Shown: piece by piece, positions 36,120 to 48,114 of the stretch
How the letters are laid out: each line of letters opens with the position of its first letter
Position numbering within the stretch: position 1 is the stretch's first letter
Source: Rhizoctonia solani
Taxonomy: Eukaryota; Basidiomycota; Agaricomycetes; Cantharellales; Ceratobasidiaceae
Reading direction: 5' to 3'
Length of the DNA stretch: 64,000 bases
Assembly: GCF_016906535.1 (NCBI RefSeq)
Contig: NC_057370.1
Span: 3,038,001 to 3,102,000 of the forward strand
The notes under the pieces: generated by a model
What the model saw: the letters and a program-made list of their open reading frames with translations, nothing else
What the model was told of the DNA's origin: nothing
Database searches by the model: none
Position numbers and translations under genes: made by a program

Positions 36120-37753
36120 TTATTGCGCATGTACGAGGTCTAGTAGAGTTCCTGCTTCATCCCGCACGACACGCCACTTGTGAGACCCGGTGCCTCGCCT
36201 GTAGCCAGCACTACCTTCGTTTCCCGAGACGCATTCAGAGTGCACTGAGTGATGAGTCTCAAAGAAAGATGCCCACTCTATCTGTTTCAGTTTGGGTAGC
36301 ATATTCGCGAGTATCAAGCCAGCCATGCGTTCCGCGTTGGCTGTCGATTCTGCGTAGGCCTTGCGACAGGCTCCGCAATCATAAGACCAAAGTGCAGGGT
36401 TGACATATGATGGGGGTTCCAGCTGAGATGTTGAAAATGGGAACAGGGGAGTAGTGGCTGGAGTAGTGGCCGGGGCTGTGGTATGAACATCACCAAGGGG
36501 TAAGTTCGGCGAATTCACGGGCGCAGCCGTGTTCACAGCGACCTGGCTAGTCTCAAGGTGACGCCAAGGATAATGTGAAAGCCGATGTTCCGCGAGAGAG
36601 GCATAAGGGGTAAGGTAGACGCCCAAGGATATTTCTTCGAGATTTTTGAGAGGCTGAAGCTCTGTGGCCAACTCTTCCTGATATGTAAATCTGATGTCAG
36701 ATTCATCGACCACATACAGGAGATAGCCTTGCAGCCACCCGAAACTAAAAGCGACTTACCGCGTATGCTTCTACACCTTCGTCTCCGAAGTAAATATTAT
36801 GGTCAAACGGAAAAGCCCCCCAGAATGGGCATTCAGATCCATCCGCAATTTGGCCATAGTACTCATCCTCAGATTCAGATTCAGAGCTACCTGGATCTTG
36901 CGTCCCAGAATTAGAACTAGAATCAGAGCCCATGCAACACTCGAACATTGTGCATTTGTTCAGCCGGAGAGCGCGAAGATCGGGGCAATGAAGACCAAGA
37001 GCTCTCAAGAGCGGGGTTTCGCTCCCATGAGTCGAGCGAATGGAAATAGAGGTCATAGTAGGCGGGAACGCGGTTACGGGTTCCCGATATGTAAATCCAG
37101 GTACGAGCTCGAGTTGGGCTGGGGCACTGGGATACATGTCTGCCAACGATTGAAGAGAGTTGAACTGATAGTCACACGAGAGGGACAATCGTGCTGATCG
37201 AAGATTGGGGAAGTTTTTTAGGACATTCGGCGAAACAGGATACTCAAGTGCATGAGGCGGGCATACGATGTGGCTACAACCAAACAACACTAAGTTGTAT
37301 TTGATTATTTATGAAATTTGCTACTCACCGTACCCAAGAATGCAAGCCCTTCAAACGACTTGCCCATGTCCAGTCATCGATATGCTTGACCAAGAATAAA
37401 CGAAACCATTCAGACAGTGTAATTGCACGTAGTCTCCGAGATGACCGAGATATTCCCTCAATCCGAGCAAACAGTGGCTTGCTCAAAGTCAAGGTCGACC
37501 TAGCCATGTCGATGTTACAAAAGGCCTGATCGAGAGCATAGATTATAATCTGGCTCATAATTTCGTCTGGTAACCGATTCGAGGCTGACGATTCCGCCAT
37601 TTCAATACTACGACCAGGTAGGGTTAGCGTCACCGAAATGTTTCGACGCTTGAAACGGCCAGACTTTGAGCTTGTAGATTCCACAGTGGAGCTATGTATC
37701 AGGGCACTTTGCTGATAAAACAAATCCTGGCGGGTTCCCGCTGTGCTAATCAA
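36120..37753 (-). CDS. F-box-like/LRR-like family protein, copy 6
   Basis: The F-box-like exon has NRLPDEIMSQIIIYALDQAF and ISRSSRRLRAITLSEWFRLF; the likely start is at about 37600 (MAESSAS) or upstream by splicing. The middle exon has LKNFPNLRSARLSLSCD, TSISIRSTHGSETPLL, DLRALRLNKCTMFECCMGSD, an added Ser/Glu/Asp-rich insert (SSESESEDEYYG) and DHNIYFGDEGVEAYAV before an intron. The last exon has GVYLTPYASLAEHRLSH, a Thr/Pro-rich insert of about 25 residues (TTAPATTPATTPLFPFS), the Cys pair YDCGACRKAY, NAERMAGLILANMLPKLKQI and KWRVVRDEAGTLLDLV. It is the most divergent copy apart from copy 2 and has gained two low-complexity inserts. Confidence 0.74.
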
Positions 37754-40700
37754 AATAGGAGTACACAGCGTTAGAAATGAGGCTGTTCCAGACTGGAGAC
37801 GCAGCCGGTTGTGACTTACAAAAGATGTGCTTCCTCGCTTGTAGGAAGTGTCGATCGTGTGTAACTGAAGGTGAGCATCATGCGATTACAAGCTGCTGGC
37901 CCAAAGCAGTGTAGGTGGTTGAGATGGTGAGATTGCCACTGGGCGCTGGGAGTGGGTTAGTCTTGAACGCGTCTTTTTATGCGGCTGGACATACCGTGAT
38001 CTGTTCGAGTGTCTGTGCAAAAACACAATAGATGTCAATAAGACACGCGGAGCCCAAATTAAATCAAACGCGAGTGAGAATCGGGCGGGTGCGGGCTGCC
38101 TCCCGACGAGGCAAATACCCGAGAGGCAACAGGAGCTGTGTTCCGAGCCTTTGGAGTTTGTGAGTAGAACTCACAGTGTATGTACAGGCGAGTGCGCTAG
38201 CGCACATCGTTCAGCTGATAGATGGCCGGTACCAGGCGACTCGATGCGGAGTTTCCCGGAAGTATGGTCAGGCCAAGGTAGGAGTTAGGAAAAGCGAGTG
38301 CGCGGGACACGAGGTTAAGAGACAACAGGCCCATTGGTTTTTGAAGCTGGGAGTCGCATAAGGGAAATTTAGCGCCCAATCGTCGGGCGCTAGGCGGCTG
38401 CCTTCAAACGCGTGAGCGCCTGGCACAAGTATTATTTGATTAGATTGTTTGATCGCACCCACACCGTCACACGAGCTCCAGGGTGCGTTGATTCCTTACT
38501 GAAGCCAGGCAGTTTTCTCGGTCATCATGGCTTGAGTCATCGGTTCAACGCCGCTTGGGCACCGGCTACAAGTATCTTTATTCGGCATAACAATCGCGCG
38601 GCGCTTAAAATGGCTGTGTTTTCCAAGTAGTGAACTCGAACCCTTCTAAAATCCGTACTACCTCCACTATATATCCGTATAAGCGGCCTGCGTATTAGTG
38701 TGACTGGAGCTCAAACTAGGTGATTGTTTTCGGACCCGTCAGGCATATTCACGTGTACTTGGATCAAATTCTATGATGTCAGCCCTTTACTCTTTACATG
38801 ACTATTACCCATCTACTGGCCAGAAAACAAATCCCGATTCAGTGTTATGACGCTAGTGGCTCCGAGTAACTGGTCAGATCGTGCATATGCACTAATTTCC
38901 GCTCGTATCATGTCGTCCACAAGGCCAATAATGCGACTTTGCACGGCTTGCTTCAACCCCTTGTCGGTCAGGAGACCAACCTAGGCGGAATCCACATGTC
39001 TCAGAGGTCTACTATTCCCCATATGGATGAATTAATTTCTGGCTCCCGATTATCGTGCCAAGGAGTTACAGTGATCCTTACCCCGATCTACAGCCCAAAT
39101 GCGGCGATCGTCGGTCTACGTTGATATTATTTCTATAGCCTATTATTCGGGCTTATTTCTCCATGCTCGATATCCACACCGCCGCATCGAGTCCAACGGA
39201 CACATTTGTACAACCGACCGGTATGTCCATGGAACTCGGATACGAATGCACTGAAGCCATGTACATCTGTTTGCTTGCCGAGCTCTCTTGCTTCGGTGCT
39301 TCCATCCCATTCAGCACATTCACGCCTCGAGTAGAACTAGGAGACACATGCAGGTGGTTGTAGAAACCAACAGCCTATGCCCGCATCTAGTCCCTCAGAC
39401 ATGTCTCGTACTCACGCACTTCAGCCCCCCGAGAAAAACCGATATCCGCCAACTCCCGAAAATATGGACAGGAGAGACCAAGTAACTCCGTTCGGGCTTA
39501 TGACCGGTAAGTATTCAATAAGGTGGCCACTCTGAATGCTATAGCTTGTCAACTGGCCAACAGCCGGACCAACAGCCAGGTCGGCCTTGTTAGGCGCTCT
39601 AAGCTACATCAAATCGGACTTTTTGCGCGGGGTGGCTCGCTAAACGAAGTAACGAAGATCGCTGTATTTGGGTAGTTCTTCCCTGCCCTAACAAGAAAAC
39701 GCATCACCGCCGCTCTCCCAAAGCAGGACCCCAACCTACCGGGCTCTGATTCGGTATGATTGCTGAAAGCCGCCCATCTTTCCTTAAAGAGTATTCGCCA
39801 CCACAAGCTCATTTAACTCATATCCTTTCTTGTGGATCGGCTTACTCTCAAAGGATCAAAATCTCGCTCGGCTCGGCCATGCACCAGTAGCGTCCATGGG
39901 CATACTACTTTGGCGCGTATAGTTACTGAGGCTTCGCCCCTCTCTTTTTTAAGCCAATCCGGTCCCACTGTCGGAGCGCTCATGGTGCATACATCATGAC
40001 GATATCAGTATTCTGGTTAGCTAAAAAAGCAATACAGAAACTGGAGCCTCTGGTGAGCACGGTCGGGTGGCCCATTCCATCTTTTCGTAATTATCTCGTG
40101 GTTACAATATGTGATTGGTGCCTACCTTCGGAACCCCTATGTGTATGGCTCCGCTAAAGCGGCTAAACCTTACAGTTATTGTCCACAAGATCTCATGACA
40201 CAAGAAATGTGTAATTGCTTTTCGTTATCAGTAAACTAATGGGCGCCTGTTTCCTTTTTCACAGGTGAAGAATGGATGCGCTTGAAGACCTGGCGCCACA
40301 TCAAGCCTCTCCGCATAATTCGTCAGCCAAACCAATGCCATTGCACCCACACATGCCTACAAGCGCGACTGCGTAATTCGGAAATCACACGTCTGTCGCC
40401 ATGGGCCATTCACTCGGCTCCACGAAGAATATATGATGGAACATGATGATCAGCCATTCGCCTTTGAGCCACCTACACTGTGTGGACATTTCAGATCTGC
40501 AGGCTACCGGACTTTACAGTGCCGAGAGAGCCAGGCCCGCTATCGAGGTTAGATAACCATCTGTACTCTCTGCCTGGATCATTCTTCCTCAACTGGTGAG
40601 GCTTAGATCATATGAAAGCACAGCAAGCGAGGATATGGCTCACAGCTTTCGCTGCTGCGGCGCGATGGTGATCGACAGCTGCTGATTCATTACTTAGCAG

Positions 40701-41318
40701 ATCAAAAACACCATGTCTTTCGTACCTATCACTTAACGTATATACAAGAAGTCCAATACAATTAAACAATAATACTGGCTCGGAGTTGATGGGCAGGCAG
40801 TGCGAAGCGACTTTCCAAAAATAGTATCAGCCTATCAACACAGGTCACACAGCCACAGGCTATAGCTACAGATCCAAATAAAACCTTGTTATACACTCCC
40901 CGTGGGTATATGCGGCAACCCGGCGGAAATCCTCACATGCCACAACCGAGGGTTTTTAGTATGAAAGTTATATGCGCGTGTATCAAATTGATTTCCGTGT
41001 AATATACCCTGGGCTACGGTAAACCAGCCTCACGGTTCAGGTCACCTACCCGATCGTATTTTTGGTTCGCCAATAAAAAGCGCATCAAGTGAGGCTTTAA
41101 GATGAACGAAGCTAGCGGCAGCCCGAAGTACGGTTATCCTTGTCTAATAGTTTCATCGTACTGAAGTATAGCGGGTATACAAGCCCGAGAAAAACGGTCA
41201 ACCATGACGCTTTACTGAGCATCTCACTACGGGAGCCCTTCCATTCTATGGCTAGGCCGATCGACCTGATCAATTTACGCAGAGCCACCCTAGGCCCGTT
41301 GCTTTCCACGCGATTTAT
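37754..41318. other. Gene-poor region
   Basis: About 3.6 kb in which I can support no gene. Many 60-70 codon frames occur on both strands, none with a domain motif. No LTR pair, transposase or reverse-transcriptase motif was seen by eye. It could be a degenerate mobile element or gene-free sequence. Confidence 0.4.
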
Positions 41319-44274
41319 CTAACCTTGGGGTGTAAACGGAAGGTGCCCAAGATGAGTAATTTTCTCGTCGGACATAGGAGATGGCTCAGTGTGGCCAGTA
41401 ACCCAATGTGTAGTTGCATGTGAGACCGAGTTTGTAATTGAAGCCGTTCCACCTGATGGCGGCCCCAAATTTGTATGACTCCGGCTAGACTCTGGAGCAA
41501 TCCTTCCCGTCCGCTTGGAATGCTGCTTCTCTGGCGTACCTCGCCTTATGTTGTCCATCGTATCAAGTGTGGACGGCGACGTACTGGAACTCGAGAGCTG
41601 AGGCGGGTCAGAAGTAGGTATAGCTGTCATAGGCGAAGACAAGATCGAGCCTAGAGCAGGAGGAGCAAACAGTGCTGCATGGGGCTCCGGGGTAACAGGG
41701 AAAGGGGTAAGTGAGTAAATATGGTGCTCCCTTCGCTCCGGCGGTGAAACGAGACGATCAATTGGAGGGTCTGGTGAAGAGGTACGTGCTGCAGCTGCTT
41801 GATCCGCAAGAACATCCAGTGCTGAATACACACGTCGACCGCCTTGTGAACTAGGCTCTTCTGGCTCAGTGTCACTATCTCCTGGCTCAACAGGTGACGA
41901 TGAATGTCGGCAAGGGGCTGGAGTAGCACGGCAAGAATGACTCAGTGAAGGTGAGCGTCGCTTTCGAGTTGAAATATGATGAGGTGATGCCAGAGCTGAA
42001 TTTGAGGTTAACTGCCTCTGTGGTGTTGGAGATGCACTCTGGCTCCGAGTGCGGAGCATAGTTCGGGCAGCTGAAAGGAGGTGGTCTAGTCCGTGATTCC
42101 TGGTATCATTAGGGTTCCGGCTCGGGGTGGTCTGGGTAGCATCACTTAGAGGGTACTGTTCAATTGTATTTGTGCTCAGTGACGAGTTTCCCTGTGGTAA
42201 ACGGGATCCAAATGCATCTTCCAAGCTGGACTTGGCCTCTTGTTTTGTTGAGTTAGACACCGAGGCGGGCTGAATTCCAGGGTAATGTGCAACGAACGAT
42301 GCCAAACAAGCTTGTGCATCAATTTGTGGGTCGCCGGTGAAAGGTACCACAACCTGCTGCGCCCTTCGCGGAGTTGGGTTAGCCGATACTGGAATTGTAT
42401 TATCTCGAATGCCACTTAGAATAGATGACTCGAGAGTGTTCCTGTCCGCTTCCTGTGCACTCTTTGTTGCTCGTAATTTTGAGAAACGCCCACGAGTTAC
42501 ACCCGATCCCCACCATCAGCGAAGAAATTCGTGAATTGATGGTGATATGTAGCCGGAAATGATATGCTAGTCCTCGGGGGTCGTCCACGACGTGCGGCGG
42601 AACGGTCAGGTCCACTGTTTGGAGATGACTCGGTACGAGGAACATGACCTTCGGAAGGGCTGTGTTGAGGGAAGAGTGGTCCCACTTGGGTTGGCTGAGA
42701 TTTGGACCCACACCGCCAGCAAGATGCTTGGGCTCTTCCTTCCCAGCCGGGCTCCCGACTTCTGACCCTTCTAACAATTTAAGGACGCGATCTCTTCCGA
42801 CCCGCCGTGCTGCCGCAACGAGCAGTTCTGCGCGAGCGTCTGGCTGTGTCCCCCGCATCCTTTTCTCGGGAGGAGGCTGGGGTGCCCCGACTGTGTTGGT
42901 ATTCAAGATGGACGATGATGAAGTGGGAAGCTGAGCGCCTGGGGTAGAATGAGTAGGAACCGAGCCGCCTACTGGTGACGGCACTGGATATTTTCTCGGC
43001 CTGCCACGGGGATTTGGGGCTGGAGGGATCGCCTGAGCCAGTGATCAGAAATATATTTTTGTAGCATATAATCTCACTTACTGATTCATTCTGGGATGTC
43101 AAAGCACTTGAAGGAGTGGTATGTGGCCTGTAATCATATCGGATTCGTTAATTTCAACGATTTGTCATCAAACTCATATTACACTTGCCTAATGAGTATA
43201 CTGACACGCATATCTTCAATACTTTGTCTTAGCATGGCAATCTCATGCCTAGCCTCTCGGAGGTCGTGTTCCAGTCTGGAGTTTTCTGAAAAGAGTTTAT
43301 CCTGTAGTGTCTGGAACTCTACCGTCCTGGATCTCTCGTCTTCATGAACAGCTTCCCTTGAGGTAGTAGAACCTCCAGTCCACTTTGAGACCCTTTGCTG
43401 TAACGGTGATCCGTGCGAAGAGAAAAGGATCAGTTCCACATGCGCAAGGAAGAGCAAAGAAAATAAATAGGTACATACAGACGCGCGTGCACTAAGCGCT
43501 TGAGCAGTCCTTTCGAAGCTCAATCGATCCGCATGCCGAAAATCATTCAAATCCTATATCAAGGTGAGTAAACCGATAAGAACCCAAGTATCCTACTCGC
43601 TTCAAGTTGATTTATCATCACAGTTCTCTCGGCAAGTAGTGTTCGAATATGTTCAGCCTGTGCAGCAATCTGAGAAGCTGTGGGCCGCGCAGGGTGAGTC
43701 AACGCCATAACCTATTTCACGATTTCCATAGTGGGTGAACCATTCGTTAATCGAATGAGCATAGAACACTCACCATCATAGCAAGTTGCCTTTCACGGTT
43801 ACTGTGGCTATTCTCGGGACCAGACTCAGGGGAAAGTATCCCCCAGGCGATAACCATCCTCCGGACTTCGGCTACCTTCGCGTCATCCATCAGCTCATCG
43901 CTCTCTTCTCCAGTTGACATGCGCTCGTCTGTGTACATTCCATCAAAAGGTTCTGAAGAGAGTCCTACTGTATCCTTGTCTTTTGAATGCGATGAAGTAC
44001 CAGAAGGGGGCGAGGGTTCCGGAGATGGAGTTGCGCTCAGTGGGCGAATCAGGTCGGAGAAGCTGAGCAAGGGCACCTCGGACTCAGTTCCACGAACACT
44101 CGTTGGGTTCGGACTACTACTAAAATCTGGAGATGCTTTTCAATTTTGAAAATCAGATGGTGATGATGGCAGGTAAGGGCATTATGACTTACTTGACCTC
44201 TCCCTTGGTCTCTTGGCACCAATGCGTCCATCCAAGGTCTTGAAAATATCCTCCGACGATTGGAGGGTATTCAT
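41319..44274 (-). CDS. AT-hook and coiled-coil nuclear-type protein, unknown function
   Basis: The start at 44274 gives MNTLQSSEDIFKTLDGRIGA and RPRERS, joining to a Ser/Pro-rich exon with LLSFSDLIRPLS. Helical exons follow: AEVRRMVIAWGIL, QIAAQAEHIRTLLAERT, LNDFRHADRLSFERTAQALS and a coiled coil EFQTLQDKLFSENSRLEHDL. Then comes an AT-hook core RGRPRKYP (about 43000), a helix VAAARRVGRDRVLKLLEGSE and a second AT-hook-like ARRGRPPRTS (about 42590). The C-terminal 343 codons are Ser/Pro/Thr-rich and disordered, ending HLPFTPQG at 41319. I infer a DNA-binding regulatory protein. No exact family was recognised. The frame appears to switch near 42680 and 42480, so exon joins there are provisional. 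Confidence 0.62.
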
Positions 44275-45369
44275 ACATGATTGCAAATCTGATCGACATA
44301 TGTTTATAGAGTGTAGCTTTTATAGGCAAGCCTTGCGCGGTGGTTGAGATCTAGCCACTGCGTTCAAGACAAGTGGGACACGAAACAGAGTCATGTGACA
44401 TGACTGGGGCTTTGTCAGCCGAGCGGTTGCACTGCATAAATACAATTATTCTCAGTGCCCATGCCTAAAGTTTTACAACGTATTACTTTTAAGAAACCCG
44501 GCATGTATTCAGCTTTCAAAGAGCTTCACTCTTATGAGCGCTGGCAAGCTTGATATACATATTTTTGTGCCCGAGGGTCAGCTTGCCATGCCATCAGGAA
44601 TTCGCAAATCCCGGAGCCTCCAAAGGCCTTGGGAGGCTCGGGAATGCCTCCCATAATGCAGTGATTTCTCTGGTGTGGAGGCCGGATCAGATGGCTAGAT
44701 GTGATCGATCAGTGAACCAGACGTTTTCCTCAAATTTCTATTACTAACAATCACTATTGATGATCGCCTTATAGCTAGTATATATAGGCTATGAGCGGAA
44801 GATTATATGCATATTCTTTGCGGGTTGTATACCAGAACGGCAGGACAATAGGCAAGCATCACCATCTCAAATAACGAAACTACAATCCGTGGTTAACGAT
44901 TCAGCCTATACTTGAAGTACTATCTCCTTCTCTATTTTAATGGAGCTGGCCTCAAACATACATGAAAATCCACAAGAACGTGTGAAATTATATATAACAG
45001 AGCTTGCTGCTTTCTTTTGCATGTAATGGTGTTGACAAGTTCATGACACTTGGAAGCGAACTATTGTACTATTTGCATCTCGACCAGTAGAGGCCTGGTA
45101 TACACCAAGATTGATCACGCTGGAGCCCTAAGTGCTATAATGTAATATGGCTGTTACCTATCCGTATATTTAACTACCATCCTAGGAATTTTCGAACCCC
45201 AGAGTGGCTCCAGCGTGGATCTGGATTTTGGTAGAAAGAGAGTCCCAATAATCTTACGCCATGTTATTAAAGCAGAGTGGCTCCACCTCACACAGTTATA
45301 TGTTACGTTGCTATTATTATAGTATAAGGTAAATGTACTATATAAACGTAAGCACTTTCGACTCACATT
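44275..45369. other. Divergent intergenic region
   Basis: It lies between the minus-strand AT-hook gene and the plus-strand TMEM135-like gene, so both promoters should be here. The sequence is AT-rich with several TATA-like stretches (for example TATATATAGG near 44780). No gene is seen. Confidence 0.35.
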
Positions 45370-48093
45370 ATGTGGAAGATGTTTTTACCACATAAGAGTC
45401 ATGGTAGGTGGACTGATAGTGAGCATAGGGCGTTGCTAACCTTAGCTGTTTGCAAATCTGGTGAGTCGTCGAGGGTGTCAATTGTATGCATGTGTGCCTT
45501 AGGCTTGTTTGAGCGAACGCCTAAATTAGCACCATGGGGGGGGGGGGGCTCGGGATCACGTGAAGAACGTTTCCGGCTTGTGGTTGCAACATATTACCGG
45601 ACCCAACCACGACTAACCCACGCACACCTTGAGGAGCCCCGCGTTAGTGTTTGGCAGAACACTAGACTACTACCTCGATCATTAAGAGGACTTGCACTTG
45701 AATATGTCTCGCCCAGGCCTTGGGACGTACCATTCAATCGGCCCTTTGTCGGAATTACACCTTCACACACACCTGGAACCTGGACACCGAAAAGTATCGC
45801 AACCCGATCATTTGAGAACTTGGTTGCATTCGCCAAGGATCAAGAGCTCAGGAGGGAAGCAAAGAAACTTGTATGGCGTGATAAAGGCGAAAATCAGCGG
45901 AGTTAACCACCATAGAAGAATGTTTCAATCATGCATGGACTGGCGGTAAACGTGAGTATCAATGCCAAAAACTCCACTCGGAAAATTGACGACCGAGGCT
46001 CGCAACACAGGCGCTGGAACGCTTGCCTTTGGGATAAGAGCAGGAGTAAATTTGTTTCTTTTGCTGTTCGGATCATTCGTACTCCAAGGCATGTAGTCCG
46101 ATTGTTTACCAACCAAACCAACGTCCAATATTTAAATCTTTTAGGAAGCTTAAGTTCACACTCATCTGCGATATTCGGGTCAGATTCATTTCGCTTGCCG
46201 CAATGATGGGACCTTCGCAGGATCATTCGTACTCCAAGGCATGTAGTCCGATTGTTTACCAAACCAACGTCCAATATTTAAATCTTTTAGGAAGCTTAAG
46301 TTCACACTCATCAGACATGCGATATTCGGGTCAGATTCATTTCGCTTTGCCGCAATGATGGGGACCTTCGTGGCGGTCTACAAGTTCTTTATCAACGCCC
46401 TTCCACTTATTCCAAACAACAAATTACCAGAGATTCTACGATATACACCTCCAGCAGCTCAATCAGAATTTGACCCCCATAGTTCGGAAGAGCCTTTATA
46501 CATGAAGAGAAGAGAGGAGAAACGACCTGAAGTAGAAGTCGCAGACAAGAAACCTCCTAGCAGAGATGTTTTTGTCCGAAAGCCAGTAGCAAGATGGCAC
46601 GCTGTGGTTGCTGGCGCGCTTGCGGGATTGGCTGTAGCATTCGAAACTCCAGACAGAAGATTGACCATTGCACAACAGATTTTTGTACGGTGAGTTACCA
46701 TCTTTTCAATTTCAGAAATAGTAGTAACCACTCCAAAGTGGATTACAAGGATCATATAACTACTGGTCAAAGCGGTTCGGGGTACGGATACCATTTGGCG
46801 ATGTCATGGTCTTTAGCTTGTGGTATGTCAGCTCCAAGCATGTGATTTAAACTTCCCCGCTAAATCCGCCTCGGTTGTGACAGCTGTGGGCAGATTATGT
46901 ATGCATTTCTTTTGAGCCCAACTACTATTCCTCGTAGTTATCGTGTCTGGTAAGTAATCCAATCCATCCAGAGATTCCACTCACTCCTGTGTACGCACTC
47001 CAACTTAGGATTCAACGAGCGTCTAAGGTTCCAACTGCATGCGTACGGATGAATCACGACCTCACTCGTACAGGAAGTTCAACATTGAAGACATTAAGGA
47101 ACTTATTAGCTGGGAGGTTTTTGCTATATTTACTACTTCAATGATACGGCATAACTCACTATACTTATCAGAAAACAACTCCGGCAAATAAAGACCGATT
47201 GATGGCGCGTCTTGAGGCTGCTACGAAGGGCCATTTTGGCCCACATTTTGCACCCTGGTAAGTCTACAAGAATGGCTCCCAGCCCAGGATTTTTCGCTTA
47301 AGCCACTACAGCGAGGCCGTGCACCCCTTCTTTGACTCGTGCAAGTCAGTACCATTGGATAGGTTCATAGCGGTATCTTCTTGGATGGTTCCGATATATG
47401 GTGCATTACATTTTATTACCAATGATTCTATTCAAACAAAGCGAGGTGAGCTTTATACCAATGATTCTATTCAAACAAAGCGAGGTGAGCTTTCTTGATT
47501 TTGGATTATGTGTGCACTGATATATCTTGCACTAGTTCATGAAACAACCGTTAAAGATGTTGAAACGGAGCGCATATGGAACCGCCAGGAGTTCAGCATT
47601 CCTTGGAGTGTTTGTGGTAATTTATCAAAGTGCGTATTTAGTTGAGCTATAGATCTTGTGCGTTCTGCAATTACTCACGCATTATGAAAGCATACTTCTG
47701 TTTCAAACACAATCTATATCTCGCCGCAGGACTGTCCCTTCTTGTCGAAGACAAACGTCGCCGAGGAGAATTGGCGATGTATGTGCTTCCCCGCGGGCTT
47801 GAGAGTGCATGGGGCGTTATGAGGCGAAGGGGTTGGGTCCCTATCGTTCCAGGAGGAGAAAACTTGCTGTGTGCTATGGGTATGGGTATGGTGATGGTAA
47901 GCAGTTATAACTTTCAGTATTCGAGGGCCATACTTAATATTACGTGTATTCGTAGGCTACATATCAGGTGAGCACACGATTTGTTAATATATCCCTCTGC
48001 CGGATATTATGTCACTGTGCATTCTAGACAAGTCCCCAGCATCTATCTGGAATGGTTCGCCGCATCATGTATCAGTTTATTGGTCCCAACTAG
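45370..48093 (+). CDS. TMEM135-like multispanning membrane protein
   Basis: A multi-exon gene. The N-terminal part has SFENLVAFAKDQELRREAKK and LVWRDKGE, then TTIEECFNHAW, GTLAFGIRAGVNLFLLLF, RIIRTPRHVVR, IFGSDSFRFAAMMGTFVAVY and KFFINALPLIPNN. The core RWHAVVAGALAGLAVAFE and TIAQQIFVR is the TMEM135/fungal homologue signature. GVRIPFGDVMVFSL, GQIMYAFLLSPTTIPRSYRV, IQRASKVPT and AAGLSLLVEDKRRRGELAMY follow, ending near 48093. Animal TMEM135 acts in peroxisomal/mitochondrial lipid traffic; the fungal role is inferred. One base is missing at TTCGGATC (about 46068), and the next exon is present twice (46071-46370). The start is uncertain because the long frame from 45370 contains a 13-G run. Confidence 0.75.
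45536..45548. repeat. Poly-G run of 13
   Basis: A homopolymer inside the 5' frame of the TMEM135-like gene. Such runs are often mis-called, so the upstream frame may be wrong. Confidence 0.9.
46071..46370 (+). repeat. 150-base imperfect direct tandem duplication inside TMEM135-like gene
   Basis: Two copies start with GATCATTCGTACTCCAAGG at 46071 and 46221. Each contains the end of an exon, a short intron (GTTTACC to TTTTAG) and the start of the next exon. The second copy keeps the reading frame (KLKFTLIRHAIFGSDSFRF). The first lacks five bases (AGACA) and one base in each of two homopolymers (CTTTGCC to CTTGCC, GGGG to GGG), breaking the frame. Its intron is four bases longer. Confidence 0.9.
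47418..47494 (+). repeat. 39-base direct tandem duplication at an exon end
   Basis: The unit ACCAATGATTCTATTCAAAC… occurs at 47418 and 47457. It contains the exon end and the splice donor GAG|GTGAGC, so the gene has two consecutive identical donor sites. Confidence 0.9.
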
Positions 48094-48114
48094 ATACAAT
48101 TCAGCTTGATGTAG

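Noticed and set aside
38176..39812. Short ORFs in the gene-poor block considered as transposon remnants.
   Set aside because: No reverse transcriptase, integrase or transposase motif and no flanking direct or inverted repeats were visible.
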